DNA from: Atherinomorus stipes
Taxonomy: Eukaryota; Chordata; Actinopteri; Atheriniformes; Atherinidae
DNA length: 64,000 bases
Direction of reading: 5' to 3'
Assembly (NCBI GenBank): GCA_023101725.1
Contig: JALJCO010013700.1
Location: 107,836 to 171,835, forward strand
The position numbers and the translations under genes were made by a program. Positions within the stretch are counted from its first letter, which is position 1, and every line of letters starts with the position of its first letter. The notes beneath the pieces were generated by a model. The model made no database searches and was not told the origin of the DNA. It saw nothing but the letters and a program-made list of their open reading frames with translations. Of the stretch, positions 44,601 through 48,839 are shown piece by piece.

Positions 44601-46894
44601 GCCAATAAAAAAGATCTGACAGCAGCTGGACTAAACACCGCAGTCCCGCAACCACGAGGTTCTAGAAAAATCTGGACACCAGCGTTAGTGAAAGCACGCT
44701 AGTTAGCGATTAGCTTATATTTGGTTTCACCACGAGGCCGCTTGTTGAAAATGAACAAGTACAGAGACATAAAACGGACATGACTGATGATGCAGTCTGA
44801 CTTTATTACAGCGCAGACGTTTGGGACAGAGCTTCCTCCGTCTGCTTTACATTTAACATGCAGCTCATTGCTCATGAGAGCACGTTTATGTTGGATTAAT
44901 GATGATAAATAATAATAATAATAACAATAACTCCCTTCCATGATGACGGAGTAGTTTCCATTAATTCATGTTTCTGCAGTTTTCTCATGTGTAGCCATTA
45001 CGACTATTATTGAGCTCATCATTTCAGATGCATCTCTAGTGAAGCTAAACATACTTAGAACAAGTCAAGAATAAATTACAAAATCCGACTTTTAAGCACT
45101 ACATCTGCAACATGCGTCTCCATCAGTTAAAAATCTGAGCATCTGATGAAAATCTATCCTTGTAGGACATCATCGGGGTATTAAAAGGAGCATCTATCAA
45201 CACTTTCATTAAGCGCTCCTGTTAGAACCGCACTCCAACACCTACAGGATGTTTTACGAATGGGCAGGACATTTTCCAAGAGATCTGACTGGTCAGGAGG
45301 TGGTGACTGATCTCTGATCCAGAACTAACCTCCTCTGGAGCAGGTTAGGCGTACATCAGTTACCATGGTGATTTACACTGATAAGAAGTGAACCAGCATG
45401 GTAGGATGGAAAAGAGAATAAAACATGTCATGATCCCAAGCATTAGAAAATCTCACTGTTTTTATGACAGTTTTAAAATTTTACTGTAAATGAATATCGG
45501 CTCCTAATATCGGTTATTGGCCTCTATGATCACTAATAATCGGTATCGGCCAAGAAAAAACCATATCGGTCGATCCTTACGTTCAACTACATTCAGGTCT
45601 GGCATATGGAACTGCTTTTGGTTTTTGTTATGTATGACCCTGATGGAAAGCCATCGAGGACAAAGACACACTGGGTTAAAACCGTGATACTAAAGTAATG
45701 AACCGAACTGTGATTTTTTTTGTATTGTTGTACCCCTACTATTCAAGTAACCTACTGGAAGAAATTACTCAATTTTACCATTAGAAGCACAAATACAATT
45801 TTAAAGAACACACTGCAATACGAACAATATATGAATGCAGATCAACAAGAGAGAAAACACATTGGCAATGTTTTAAAATTACTTTTTTAAAAATACTACA
45901 TTTTCAAATACTCAAGATCAGTTTTAAGGAATGGAAAACTACCAGAAAAAGTGAAATAATCATAAAGCATTTCCCCCACCTCTGGTTCTTCTTCATCCTG
46001 GTCCATCAGTTTGTCCAAGATCACCTTTTTGTCTTCAGTCAGCTCTTCAGTTTCCCTCATCTCAGCAACTCTGTCTAATCCTATTCCTGCTTCCCGGTAC
46101 CTGGCTTGCTCCCTTGCACTCAGACCTTTCTGCTGCTTCCCTCCTCTGGAATCGTCCTCGCCTCCATCTTCTTCTTTGGGACGCTTTGCTCCTCTATCAG
46201 GCTGAAAGAGAAGGTATAAATGTTAAGAGAGAGAGAGAGAAAGGACACAAATGTGTCTGCAGGTGAAGAGTACAACACATACAACCAAAAACCCTAAAAA
46301 AAAAAAGATTGGCAGGATGTATACATTGTGCAATTTGATTTGCAAACTTTAAAAACATCTAAATATGAAAACATAAAAGACATTAGAAAAAAGACAAATC
46401 TGGGTTTTTGTTGTTGTTTGTTTTAGTTTGAAAAACATTGGGCCATCTTGACATTTCTCATACACTATTTTGACCTGACTTTATACAGATACACACACAT
46501 ATCTCTCTATAGATATAGATATAGATATAGATATACAGTATATGCTCATGGGTGAAGATAAAAGATTCACACTTTCATGGTCAACTTATCTTAAGTAGCT
46601 AGCACGCTACTAACATTTTTCCTGGATAAGCAATGGTTGTGATGTTCTTCGATTAAATAAGCTCTAAACATGTGTAATTTACAGGCGGTGAACTGATACA
46701 CCAAACACATAACATCAAATAACGAAGCGAAACTTGAATGTTTCTTTAACGCTCATCTGTAACTTCCAGCAAGAGAAATTGATGCAACAAACTGAATCAG
46801 ATAACTTCTAAGTTATTTCCGAAAGGGTTCCGTAAATAAATTGTCAGGCCATATTTATACATACCTGATAGTTCAGAAGCTCTCCGACATCCAT
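8427..46894 (-). CDS. ctnnbl1: CTNNBL1, beta-catenin-like protein 1 (coding exons 1-11; 3' part beyond window)
   Basis: Eleven exons on the minus strand join in phase into about 415 residues starting [10 protein letters not shown]. The product is recognised as CTNNBL1 by segments such as [47 protein letters not shown] and [14 protein letters not shown]. The family protein is a nuclear armadillo/HEAT-like repeat protein that joins the PRP19-CDC5L spliceosome complex and binds nuclear localisation signals of CDC5L and AID (established knowledge). The N-terminus carries a basic run (RGAKRPK, about residues 13-19) followed by acidic residues, as expected for the nuclear signal region; the helical repeats follow from about residue 85. 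The human protein is 563 residues, so about 150 C-terminal residues are missing. They should lie left of position 1, because nothing matching them was seen in 1-8426. Intron 4 is AT-AC; the others are GT-AG. No frameshift or stop was seen in the exons, so the gene looks functional. Confidence 0.97.
8729..10289. mobile_element. Tc1/mariner-type MITE interrupted by a hAT-like element
   Basis: The outer ends are CACTACTCACAAAAAGTTAG on the left and its inverse CTAACTTTTTGTGAGTAGTG on the right, matching perfectly over these 20 bases. TA lies on both outer sides, the Tc1/mariner target duplication. Once the inserted hAT-like element (8911-10251) is removed, the outer element is only about 210 bp, a MITE without coding sequence. 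Confidence 0.85.
8911..10251. mobile_element. hAT-like element nested in the Tc1-type MITE, carrying Harbinger-like sequence
   Basis: It begins TAGAGATGCACCGATCAGG and ends CGATCGATGCATCTCTA. The flanks CAAAAAAC and CAAAAAAA are consistent with an 8-bp target duplication. ATCGG motifs crowd both ends. Plus-strand sequence at about 9810-10060 reads, with breaks, as WIHQIV and then [15 protein letters not shown]. That resembles the N-terminal part of PIF/Harbinger transposases and is related to 50360-50620. The 140-codon frame at 9636-10058 is a shadow of this decayed sequence, not a gene. Confidence 0.8.
10292..10805. other. CTNNBL1 intron 10, no recognised gene
   Basis: AT-rich intron sequence with no protein similarity or repeat boundary recognised. 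Confidence 0.4.
10806..11038 (+). mobile_element. SINE-like repeat, 3' portion with poly(A)
   Basis: It contains the familiar teleost repeat wording TTCTCCCCATGTATGC, CCAAAAACATGCATTTTAGG and TAAATTGCCACTAGGAGTG, and ends CCTGATAATA followed by an A run. The same tail occurs near 40105. The tRNA-like head is not clear in this copy. Confidence 0.6.
11039..11498. mobile_element. Tc1/mariner-type MITE fragment
   Basis: It shares GGCTAAATTCATAACAG, ATTAGAGCACCTT and TGCCTCAAAGTGTTGCTCAA with the complete copy at 61186-61706 and the copy near 39083-39458. The right end reaches CACAATTG next to TA. The left end is missing at the SINE poly(A) junction. Confidence 0.6.
11562..13798. other. CTNNBL1 intron 10, no recognised gene; possible old DNA-transposon relic at its start
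   Basis: About 11590-11830 reads like a decayed non-coding DNA-transposon copy (CAGCACATGTTGCTCAAAC, CAGCATTAATAGTGTTCTCA), but no ends were found. The rest shows no coding similarity. A 13-base G run lies at 13593-13605. Confidence 0.35.
13799..13959. repeat. (TA)n / (CA)n / (CATA)n microsatellite
   Basis: Long AT dinucleotide tracts alternate with ACAC and CATA repeats. Open frames of Tyr/Ile/Met/Cys repeats here are artefacts of the dinucleotide sequence. Confidence 0.95.
13992..14048. repeat. Two adjacent small hairpins
   Basis: TTTACTTCCATC and GATGGAAGTAAA are perfect 12-base arms around a TTTT loop. A second imperfect hairpin with AAAACCCTGCT / AGCAGGTTTT arms follows at once. The pair lies between the AT microsatellite and the LINE fragment. 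No function is assigned. Confidence 0.6.
14144..15400 (-). pseudogene. L2-type LINE reverse transcriptase fragment
   Basis: On the minus strand one frame runs from 15400 to 14144, broken only by a TGA near 15056. It holds RT motifs in order: [68 protein letters not shown] and [14 protein letters not shown]. The catalytic motif reads FVDD. This is typical of teleost L2/CR1-clade non-LTR retrotransposons. The endonuclease and 3' end are missing, and a Tc1 relic abuts it at about 15400. It was not taken as a host gene because of the stop and truncation. Confidence 0.93.
15401..16477 (+). pseudogene. Tc1-like transposon with broken transposase, 5' end lost
   Basis: Fragments of a Tc1 transposase follow in order on the plus strand: [20 protein letters not shown], then [20 protein letters not shown] with the first catalytic Asp, [33 protein letters not shown] with the second Asp, and an [15 protein letters not shown] stretch with the Glu. 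Frameshifts and stops break it. The right terminus GGTCTGAATAC...CCCACTG next to TA at 16477 fits this family. The left terminus is absent, so the element is immobile. Confidence 0.9.
16478..17748. other. CTNNBL1 intron 10, no recognised gene
   Basis: No coding similarity, RNA gene or repeat boundary was recognised. Short open frames look random. Confidence 0.4.
17749..17950. mobile_element. hAT (Charlie-like) MITE (202 bp)
   Basis: It begins CAGCGGTGGGGAACCCTGG and ends GGTTCTCCACCCCTG, with CAG...CTG termini and imperfect inverted repeats. ATTTACAA (17741-17748) and ATTTACAT (17951-17958) form a near-perfect 8-bp duplication. Internal GATTCGAATCA / TGATTTGAATCAGG arms also mirror each other. 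Confidence 0.85.
17959..18779. other. CTNNBL1 intron 10, no recognised gene
   Basis: No gene was recognised. The stretch around 18480-18740 is less AT-rich than its surroundings and could be part of an old transposon, but no ends were found. Confidence 0.35.
18780..19714 (-). pseudogene. L2-type LINE fragment (between endonuclease and early RT)
   Basis: The minus-strand frame at 19714-19304 contains [40 protein letters not shown] and [19 protein letters not shown], the linker typical of teleost L2-like LINE ORF2. Further along, with breaks, come [10 protein letters not shown] and then [20 protein letters not shown], which leads into the RT domain. Frameshifts make it dead. It inserted in intron 10 in the same orientation as CTNNBL1, very close to the exon 10 donor. 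Confidence 0.88.
19760..19908 (-). CDS. ctnnbl1: CTNNBL1 coding exon 10 (residues 306-355)
   Basis: It encodes [20 protein letters not shown], then [16 protein letters not shown] and [14 protein letters not shown]. The acceptor is CTTTCAG, the donor GTAAGT, and the last codon (Arg) is split 2+1. A LINE fragment begins about 45 bases past the donor. Confidence 0.97.
20010..20068 (-). CDS. ctnnbl1: CTNNBL1 coding exon 9 (residues 286-305)
   Basis: It is a short exon of 59 bases encoding [20 protein letters not shown] (with the first codon shared). The acceptor is TTTTACAG and the donor GTAAGA. Intron 9 after it is only 101 bases, the shortest in the window. Confidence 0.97.
20069..21118. other. 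CTNNBL1 intron 8, purine-rich
   Basis: No gene was recognised. The plus strand is strongly A/G-rich at about 20830-21070, which gives long Phe/Ser/Leu-rich frames on the minus strand that are compositional artefacts. Confidence 0.5.
21119..21191 (-). CDS. ctnnbl1: CTNNBL1 coding exon 8 (residues 262-286)
   Basis: It encodes [20 protein letters not shown] followed by QNND. The acceptor is TCTCAG and the donor GTAAGT; the last codon is split 1+2. Confidence 0.97.
21551..21577. repeat. Poly(A) run
   Basis: A run of 27 A, possibly the tail of an unrecognised retroposon. No element body was identified beside it. Confidence 0.85.
21713..21838. repeat. (TA)n microsatellite with ACAT tail
   Basis: An uninterrupted AT tract of about 70 bases is followed by ACAC, ACAT and ATAC units. 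Confidence 0.95.
22057..22915. mobile_element. hAT-like MITE, second copy of the unlike-ended family
   Basis: It begins TAGGCTTTACACGATCAGG, and about 45 bases in it has a second terminus-like sequence TAGGCTTTCCACCGATC at 22102. The right end is CGATCGGTGGAAAGCCTA. The flanks ACAGGGTT and ACAGGGTC differ at one base, an 8-bp duplication. The interior matches 5790-6889. It appears to have landed in the CAGGGT end of another MITE (22916-23215). Confidence 0.8.
22916..23215. mobile_element. hAT-like MITE, CAGGGTTACTCAG family
   Basis: The left arm CAGGGTCACTCAGTTCAGTC and the right arm ACTGAACTGAGTAACCCTG are inverted repeats of each other. The interior has the GTTGGAGCAGG and GTCAGGTGTGTTTGAGCA wording common in fish MITEs. 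The target duplication is not clear because another element sits at the left end. Confidence 0.7.
23317..23408 (-). CDS. ctnnbl1: CTNNBL1 coding exon 7 (residues 231-261)
   Basis: It encodes [20 protein letters not shown] followed by [11 protein letters not shown], part of the repeat array. The acceptor is TTCTGCAG, the donor GTATGA, and it ends in phase 0. Confidence 0.97.
23854..24753 (-). mobile_element. Tc1-like element with decayed transposase (900 bp)
   Basis: The ends are CACTGCCCGGCCAAAAAAA and the inverse TTTTTTTGGCCAGGCAGTG, with TA on both sides. On the minus strand, relics of a Tc1 transposase can be read around 24050-24110, in the form [16 protein letters not shown]. The element is internally deleted and has many stops. 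It lies in intron 6, next to exon 7. Confidence 0.88.
24756..28340. other. CTNNBL1 intron 6, no recognised gene
   Basis: A GC-richer stretch at about 25050-25190 and a purine-rich stretch at about 26170-26600 yield open frames (up to 164 codons at 26452-26946) without recognisable domains. A (CA)n tract is at 26655-26680. About 25810-25921 ends ATATCGCCCAGTTCTA, like a decayed hAT-like terminus. No exon was identified. Confidence 0.4.
28345..28440. repeat. Dispersed repeat, GGACTGGGAC type
   Basis: CAGGGCTGGATTGGGACAAA followed by GGCCTGGGCATTTTGAACC is similar to 33527-33590. It is a short dispersed repeat of unknown class. Confidence 0.4.
29284..29467 (+). pseudogene. Possible first exon of a YqaJ-type transposon protein
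   Basis: ATG in the frame [20 protein letters not shown] runs about 39 codons to a stop. A frame change would then continue with a DQFPDL..YLVSSG-like reading up to a GT donor at 29468. The similarity is from memory of teleost transposon proteins and needs a search. The frame break suggests it is dead. Confidence 0.4.
29814..30056 (-). pseudogene. THAP-type zinc finger fragment
   Basis: An 80-codon minus-strand frame contains [11 protein letters not shown], a Trp-Lys-Pro (WKPW) element and ICSDHF (C-x2-H-F), the second half of the C2CH pattern of THAP domains. The first Cys pair is not clean (one Cys in VPLCMAAIN and one in YVCSSSQ), so the finger may be broken. THAP domains bind DNA in P-element-like and ISL2EU transposon proteins and in host factors derived from them. 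No downstream coding sequence was recognised. Confidence 0.5.
30182..30570. repeat. Teleost dispersed repeat with degenerate telomere-like core
   Basis: It starts with a TATATACACACATA tract and TTTTTATATCCCCGTGGGG. It continues with imperfect CCTAACCCTAACC-like units at about 30285-30375, then the GTCCCCACGAGGGCAAGACG and GGTCCCCACAATG wording of a common fish repeat. A CACACATACACAC tract closes it. Confidence 0.7.
30573..30592. repeat. (GGAA)n microsatellite
   Basis: Five GGAA units, preceded by ACAGACAG repeats. Confidence 0.9.
30600..31940. other. CTNNBL1 intron 6, no recognised gene
   Basis: Open frames of 75-110 codons on both strands show no recognised domain. No repeat boundary was found. 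Confidence 0.4.
31951..32122 (-). mobile_element. Rex3 (RTE-type) LINE 3' end with (GATG)n tail
   Basis: On the minus strand it reads GGGACTATGTCTCTCAGTGG, then CTGGGAACCCCTCAGG, GAGGGAAGTCTGGGT and GCTGTTGCCCCCACGACT, then ends in GATGGATGG repeats. This is the well-known 3' end of teleost Rex3 RTE retrotransposons. Only the last 170 bases or so are present. It lies just downstream of exon 6 in the same orientation as the gene. Confidence 0.88.
32252..32345 (-). CDS. ctnnbl1: CTNNBL1 coding exon 6 (residues 200-231)
   Basis: It encodes [20 protein letters not shown] followed by [11 protein letters not shown]. The acceptor is TTTTTTAG and the donor GTAAGG; the last codon is split 1+2 with exon 7. 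Large introns of 3255 and 8843 bases flank it. Confidence 0.97.
32346..33775. other. CTNNBL1 intron 5, distal part, no recognised gene
   Basis: No coding similarity was recognised. At 33355-33425 there is a fragment of a GTGGTGGAGAATG...CTCCAACACATCTGA MITE-type repeat, and 33527-33590 resembles the repeat at 28345-28440. Confidence 0.35.
33776..34437. mobile_element. Possible TTAA-type DNA transposon relic
   Basis: TTAAAGGGATAGTTCAGG at 33776 is a terminus seen in many fish DNA transposons with TTAA target sites. A matching right end was not found. Near 34190 a plus-strand reading [20 protein letters not shown] followed by EPKYTD resembles the acidic Y-E-P-x-Y-T motif region of transposon-borne proteins and soon stops. 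Class and limits are uncertain. Confidence 0.3.
34438..35600. other. CTNNBL1 intron 5, proximal part, no recognised gene
   Basis: AT-rich intron with no coding similarity. TTTATTTATATAGCACAT at about 34822 is a fragment of a common fish repeat. Confidence 0.35.
35601..35698 (-). CDS. ctnnbl1: CTNNBL1 coding exon 5 (residues 167-199)
   Basis: It encodes [20 protein letters not shown] followed by [12 protein letters not shown], part of the armadillo/HEAT-like repeat array. It starts directly after the AC acceptor of the U12 intron and ends at a GTGAGT donor in phase 0. Confidence 0.97.
35699..36441 (-). other. U12-type (minor spliceosome) AT-AC intron 4 of CTNNBL1
   Basis: Read on the minus strand, the intron starts ATATCCTTTC at 36441 and ends CTGAAGCAC at 35699. 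TCCTAAAC at 35715-35708 matches the U12 branch-site consensus TCCTTAAC with one difference. Its branch A is 10-11 bases from the intron end, the short spacing typical of U12 introns. There is no polypyrimidine tract. With these ends the flanking exons join in frame as [12 protein letters not shown], agreeing with the family protein. No GT-AG alternative was found that preserves the frame. Confidence 0.93.
35833..36380. mobile_element. Probable hAT-like MITE inside the U12 intron
   Basis: The right part carries repeated ATTCCCATGGAAAGTTTCC-type units and ends CCAACCCTA, a common hAT-like terminus. The eight bases on each side (CTCAATCT and CTCAATGC) agree at six positions, like a decayed target-site duplication. 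The left terminus is poorly preserved, so the left bound is uncertain. It fills most of the 743-base intron without touching the splice signals. Confidence 0.4.
36442..36581 (-). CDS. ctnnbl1: CTNNBL1 coding exon 4 (residues 120-167), ends at a U12-type AT-AC intron
   Basis: It encodes [16 protein letters not shown], then [20 protein letters not shown] and [11 protein letters not shown]. The acceptor is TTCAG. After ...ACTG at 36442 there is no GT; the intron begins ATATCCTTTC, the consensus of a U12-dependent AT-AC 5' splice site. The split codon G|AT gives Asp 167. A naive open frame runs on into the intron for a few codons (ILSV) before a stop; that extension is not exon. Confidence 0.96.
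36877..36983 (-). CDS. ctnnbl1: CTNNBL1 coding exon 3 (residues 85-120)
   Basis: It encodes [20 protein letters not shown] followed by [16 protein letters not shown], nearly identical to the human segment where the helical repeat domain begins. The acceptor is AAACAG and the donor GTAAGG. The last codon is split 2+1 with exon 4. Introns of 8996 and 295 bases flank it. Confidence 0.97.
36984..38262. other. CTNNBL1 intron 2, distal part, no recognised gene
   Basis: It contains T-rich runs at 37550-37571 and no protein similarity. No mobile-element ends were seen. Confidence 0.4.
38263..38642. mobile_element. hAT-like MITE (380 bp)
   Basis: It begins TAGAGATGCACGATCCAGC and ends GGATCAGTGCATCACTA. 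Repeated CCGATA / TATCGG-like motifs fill both arms. The flanks AAATCAAG and GAATTAAG match at six of eight positions. Confidence 0.75.
38689..38991. mobile_element. hAT-like MITE (303 bp)
   Basis: It begins TACGGTTGGGCAATTAATT and ends TTTGTATCGCCCAACCTCA. ACACTGAA and GCACTGAT at the flanks agree at six of eight positions. The interior is very AT-rich. Confidence 0.65.
39083..39458. mobile_element. Tc1/mariner-type MITE, decayed copy
   Basis: It contains ATGGCTAAATTCACAATAG, TGATTGCCTTAAAGGGTTGT and GACAGCTGTTTTTCCCTC in the same order as the complete copy at 61186-61706. The terminal repeats are too decayed to define exact ends. Confidence 0.55.
39802..39837. repeat. Perfect 14-bp inverted repeat at the SINE head
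   Basis: AACCACCACGCCAC and GTGGCGTGGTGGTT form a perfect fold-back around the 8-base loop GCTGTACG. The right arm is part of the tRNA-like SINE head that follows. Confidence 0.85.
39821..39957 (+). mobile_element. tRNA-like SINE, 5' part
   Basis: ACGGTGGCGTGGTGGTTAGC followed by AAGAAGGTCGCTAGTTCAAT resembles the A-box and B-box head of a widespread teleost tRNA-like SINE. The body is distorted by long G and C runs. The matching tail (CCTGATAATA) lies further on at about 40102, within the adjacent MITE. Confidence 0.6.
40014..40185. mobile_element. Tc1/mariner-type MITE (about 172 bp)
   Basis: CAGTACCAGTCAAAAGTTTG on the left and the inverse CAAACTTTTGACTGGTAGTG on the right match at 19 of 20 bases. 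TA precedes the left end; the right TA is lost, where a hAT-like element has inserted next to it. The interior includes SINE-tail sequence and a C run. Confidence 0.75.
40191..41377. mobile_element. hAT-like element, short copy of the 295-2542 family (1187 bp)
   Basis: It begins TAGAGGTAGAACGATTTATC and ends CTATTGGTCGACATCTA. GTGTGTGT flanks both sides (40183-40190 and 41378-41385), though this sits in low-complexity sequence. It matches 295-2542 from about 40260 onward and lacks the interior corresponding to about 350-1490. Confidence 0.85.
41260..41286. repeat. 27-base G run
   Basis: An uninterrupted poly(G) tract inside the hAT-like copy, where the sister copy at about 2443 has only GTGGGGGTT. 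Confidence 0.9.
41433..41730. mobile_element. hAT-like MITE (298 bp)
   Basis: TAGGGGTGGGAAAAAATATT and the inverse AATATTTTTTCCCAGCCCTA form long terminal inverted repeats. The interior contains AATCTCACGAGATTTAG and AAATCTCGTGAGATTTTG palindromes. The target duplication is not clear. Confidence 0.8.
42034..42848. mobile_element. hAT-like MITE with a second MITE nested in it
   Basis: The left end TGAGGCTGCTCAAATATGG and the right end TTAATTGCACAGTCCTA are imperfect inverted repeats. The flanks ACCTTTAG and ACTTTTAG differ at one base. Another element with its own duplication sits inside at 42599-42790. Confidence 0.75.
42599..42790. mobile_element. hAT-like MITE nested (192 bp)
   Basis: TAGGGGTGTAACGATTTGG and CCGAATCATTACACCCTTA are inverted repeats. 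A perfect 8-bp duplication GATTGTTT lies at 42591-42598 and 42791-42798. Confidence 0.9.
43083..44173 (+). pseudogene. THAP-domain relic split by a hAT-like MITE
   Basis: If the MITE at 43132-43884 and one copy of its duplication are left out, the plus strand reads CSVPLC (a C-x4-C pair at 43091-43108), then [20 protein letters not shown]. After a frameshift it continues [13 protein letters not shown] (C-x2-H, Cys at 44012, His at 44021) and IGSVPSRF, like the A-V-P-x-x-F end of THAP domains. This is the full C2CH order of a THAP zinc finger. The frameshift, a stop and the insertion make it dead. It probably comes from a transposon protein rather than a host THAP gene. Confidence 0.7.
43132..43884. 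mobile_element. hAT-like MITE inside the THAP relic (753 bp)
   Basis: TAGGGCTGGACGATATAG and the inverse ATTATCGTCCAGCCCTA form the termini. A perfect 8-bp duplication CGCCAACC lies at 43124-43131 and 43885-43892. ATCGAT motifs crowd both arms. A left-end fragment of the same family is at 47805-47876. Confidence 0.92.
44214..45579. mobile_element. hAT-like element (1366 bp)
   Basis: It begins GAGGGATCGATCAATTATCGG and ends CCATATCGGTCGATCCTTA. A perfect 8-bp duplication CGTTCAAC lies at 44206-44213 and 45580-45587. CCGATAT and ATCGGC motifs repeat near both ends. The interior has open frames up to 105 codons, none recognised. Confidence 0.9.
45588..45979. other. CTNNBL1 intron 2, start-proximal part, no recognised gene
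   Basis: No element or exon was recognised between the hAT-like element and exon 2. Confidence 0.4.
45980..46201 (-). CDS. ctnnbl1: CTNNBL1 coding exon 2 (residues 11-84)
   Basis: It begins after a TTTCAG acceptor and ends at a GTGGGG donor, phase 0 at both ends (222 bases). It encodes the low-conservation, charged N-terminal region: [17 protein letters not shown], then a Lys/Gln/Arg-rich stretch, then a Glu-rich end (MDQDEEEPE). The basic cluster RGAKRPK corresponds to the nuclear localisation signal region of the human protein. No folded domain is expected here. Confidence 0.95.
46202..46864. other. CTNNBL1 intron 1
   Basis: An intron of 663 bases with a GAGAGAGAG tract near 46228 and an AGATAT hexamer microsatellite at about 46509-46536. 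No other feature was seen. Confidence 0.6.
46865..46894 (-). CDS. ctnnbl1: CTNNBL1 coding exon 1 (residues 1-10)
   Basis: It encodes [10 protein letters not shown], the conserved N-terminus of the family (human MDVGELLSYQ). It is followed by a GTATGT donor at 46864 and ends in phase 0. The next in-frame exon is 663 bases downstream. The start was chosen from this family match and the good initiation context. Confidence 0.95.
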
Positions 46895-47060
46895 TTGTCC
46901 AAATTAAAAGTCTTCTCGGAATGACAAGTGTGCGTAGAAATTTAAAAAAGAGCCTGCACGATTAGCTATCCGGCTGACAACAAGCTAGCCACATACACAT
47001 GCCTGCCGTAAAGGAGACGTCGTCGTAGTTACATGGTGTCGTAAACACCATTTGATCATT
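46895..47060 (-). promoter_or_regulatory. ctnnbl1: Putative 5' UTR and promoter side of CTNNBL1
   Basis: This is the minus-strand sequence just upstream of the start codon. The ATG sits in a good initiation context (A at -3, G at +4). No TATA box is placed at a convincing distance. A GACGTC (CRE-like core) lies near 47016. The transcription start cannot be fixed from sequence, and a non-coding upstream exon cannot be excluded. Confidence 0.4.
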
Positions 47061-47804
47061 CCACTGGTAAAAATTCCACTGAGAGACTACAATGTTGTCA
47101 ATAAATATATTACATCTTTTATATGAAGCTGATTTTCACTTATAAAAGATTTAAAAGCTTATTTAGAGACATGTGCATCAATGGTCACAATAAATATGGC
47201 ACAAATTAGATTTTTATTTAAAACAAAATAACTTTTTCAGTACAAACTGTAGAGATAATGTTTTCTTTTATGCAGTACATTTGGCAACAATATATTAGAA
47301 GTCGGAATGTAAGATAAAGTCCTGATATAAATGTTCACATTACATTGCGGTAATTGTGGAGTCTAGACTGCAGGAGTCTCTAAACTTTTAAATTACCCCT
47401 GGAATTAATTTAAAAAATAATATTTAATGAAATTTTAGAAATCAAATTAAAATTGAATTTTAAAAATTTTAATAATCAATTTTTAAAAAAAAGAGGAAGA
47501 AAGACTATTTCAATATTGAATTTCCCTCCTCGGATAAATAAAGTATTTTTCATTTAATTTAATCAAAAAGTGCAAACATAAATGGAAATAAAGCATACAA
47601 ATCAAAAGCAGTTTTGTCTTTTTAATTTTTAATAATTACAACAAGCTTTAAATTCAGTATTTTGTATAACCATTTTCATTCCTCAACACAGCCAGAACCA
47701 AGCCAGCAGTTTGATTATCTTTCTCTAAGCATTTCTTTAAGTCCTGAAGTACAGCAGTCTCTTCAGGACTTCTGCATTTGAGATATTAAAAAAGTGCTCC
47801 AGAG
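47061..47804. other. Upstream flank, AT-rich, no recognised gene
   Basis: Very AT-rich at 47390-47640. No coding similarity on either strand. Confidence 0.4.
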
Positions 47805-47876
47805 TAGGGCTGGACAATGTAGAAAGAGATTATCAATTAAAAAAAAATCTGTATCGATCTATATCGATATTTATCA
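47805..47876. mobile_element. Left-end fragment of the 43132-43884 MITE family
   Basis: TAGGGCTGGACAATGTAGAA and CTGTATCGATCTATATCGAT match the left arm of the element at 43132. It stops where LINE sequence begins. Confidence 0.7.
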
Positions 47877-47877
47877 A

Positions 47878-48825
47878 TTCAACTTTCAACTTTATTTGTA
47901 TGGTGTCCATTCATGACAATGTCACCTCAGGGCGCTTGACAGACAGAAAAATTCAGGTCAGATTCATAATAGCCTAGTTAAGGAAACCAATAGATTGGAT
48001 CGAATCTTGACTTGACCCGCTCCAATCCCCCATCCTGAGCAAGCACGGAGTGGTGGCGACAGTGGGAAGGAAAGCATCCTTTTAACAGGGAGGAAAAAGC
48101 TCCGGCAGAACGCAGCTCATGTAGGGCGGCCATCTGCCTCGACTGGCTGATGTGGAGAAGACAGAAAGACCAATAGATACTGCAACTTTTATCCAGCCAG
48201 ACCTGCTGAGAGAGGAGAAACACAGTTAATGATGCAATATTGTCACAAGTTTCTAAGTGGAGAAGCAGAGATGATGGGAAAGGAAGAGCCCAGTGCATCA
48301 TGAACGTCCCGCAGCAGTCTAAACCTATAGCAGCTTAACTAAGGGATGGCTAACCATCCCTAACTATAAGACTTATCAAAAAGGAAGGTTTTGAGCCTAA
48401 TCTTAAAGGTAGAGAGGGTGTCTGCCTCCCGAACCTGAACTGGAAACTGATTCCATAATAGGGGGGCTTGATAGCCAAACGCTCTGCCTCCCATTCTACT
48501 CTTAGAGACCCTTGGAACCACCAGAAGACCCGCAGTTTGAGAGCAAAGTGCTCTGCTTGGAATATATGTAACTATGAGATCTCTAATATATAATGGAGCT
48601 TGAATATGGAAAGCTTTATATGTGAGAAGAAGAATTTTAACTTATATCCTGGGAGGGAGGGAAGCCAATGAAGCCAATGAAGAGAAGCTAGAACTGGAGA
48701 AATATGATCTCTCCTGCTGGTTCTAGTCAGAACCGTAGCTGCAGCATTCTGGATCGGCTGGAGACTTTTCAAGGCATATTTGGGGCAGCCCAATAATAGG
48801 GAATTACAATAGTCCAATCTGGATG
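47878..48825 (-). pseudogene. L2-type LINE 3' end (RT C-terminus and 3' UTR)
   Basis: The minus strand at 48823-48640 reads LDYCNSLLLGCPKYALKSLQ, then PIQNAAATVLTRTSRRDHIS and PVLASLHWL, the hallmark C-terminal RT segment of teleost L2-like LINEs. The remainder toward 47878 is the 3' region familiar from many fish genomes, ending at TCAACTTTATTTGTATGG on the plus strand. The frame degenerates after HWL, so it is a dead 5'-truncated copy. Confidence 0.88.
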
Positions 48826-48839
48826 TAAAAGGCTACAAA

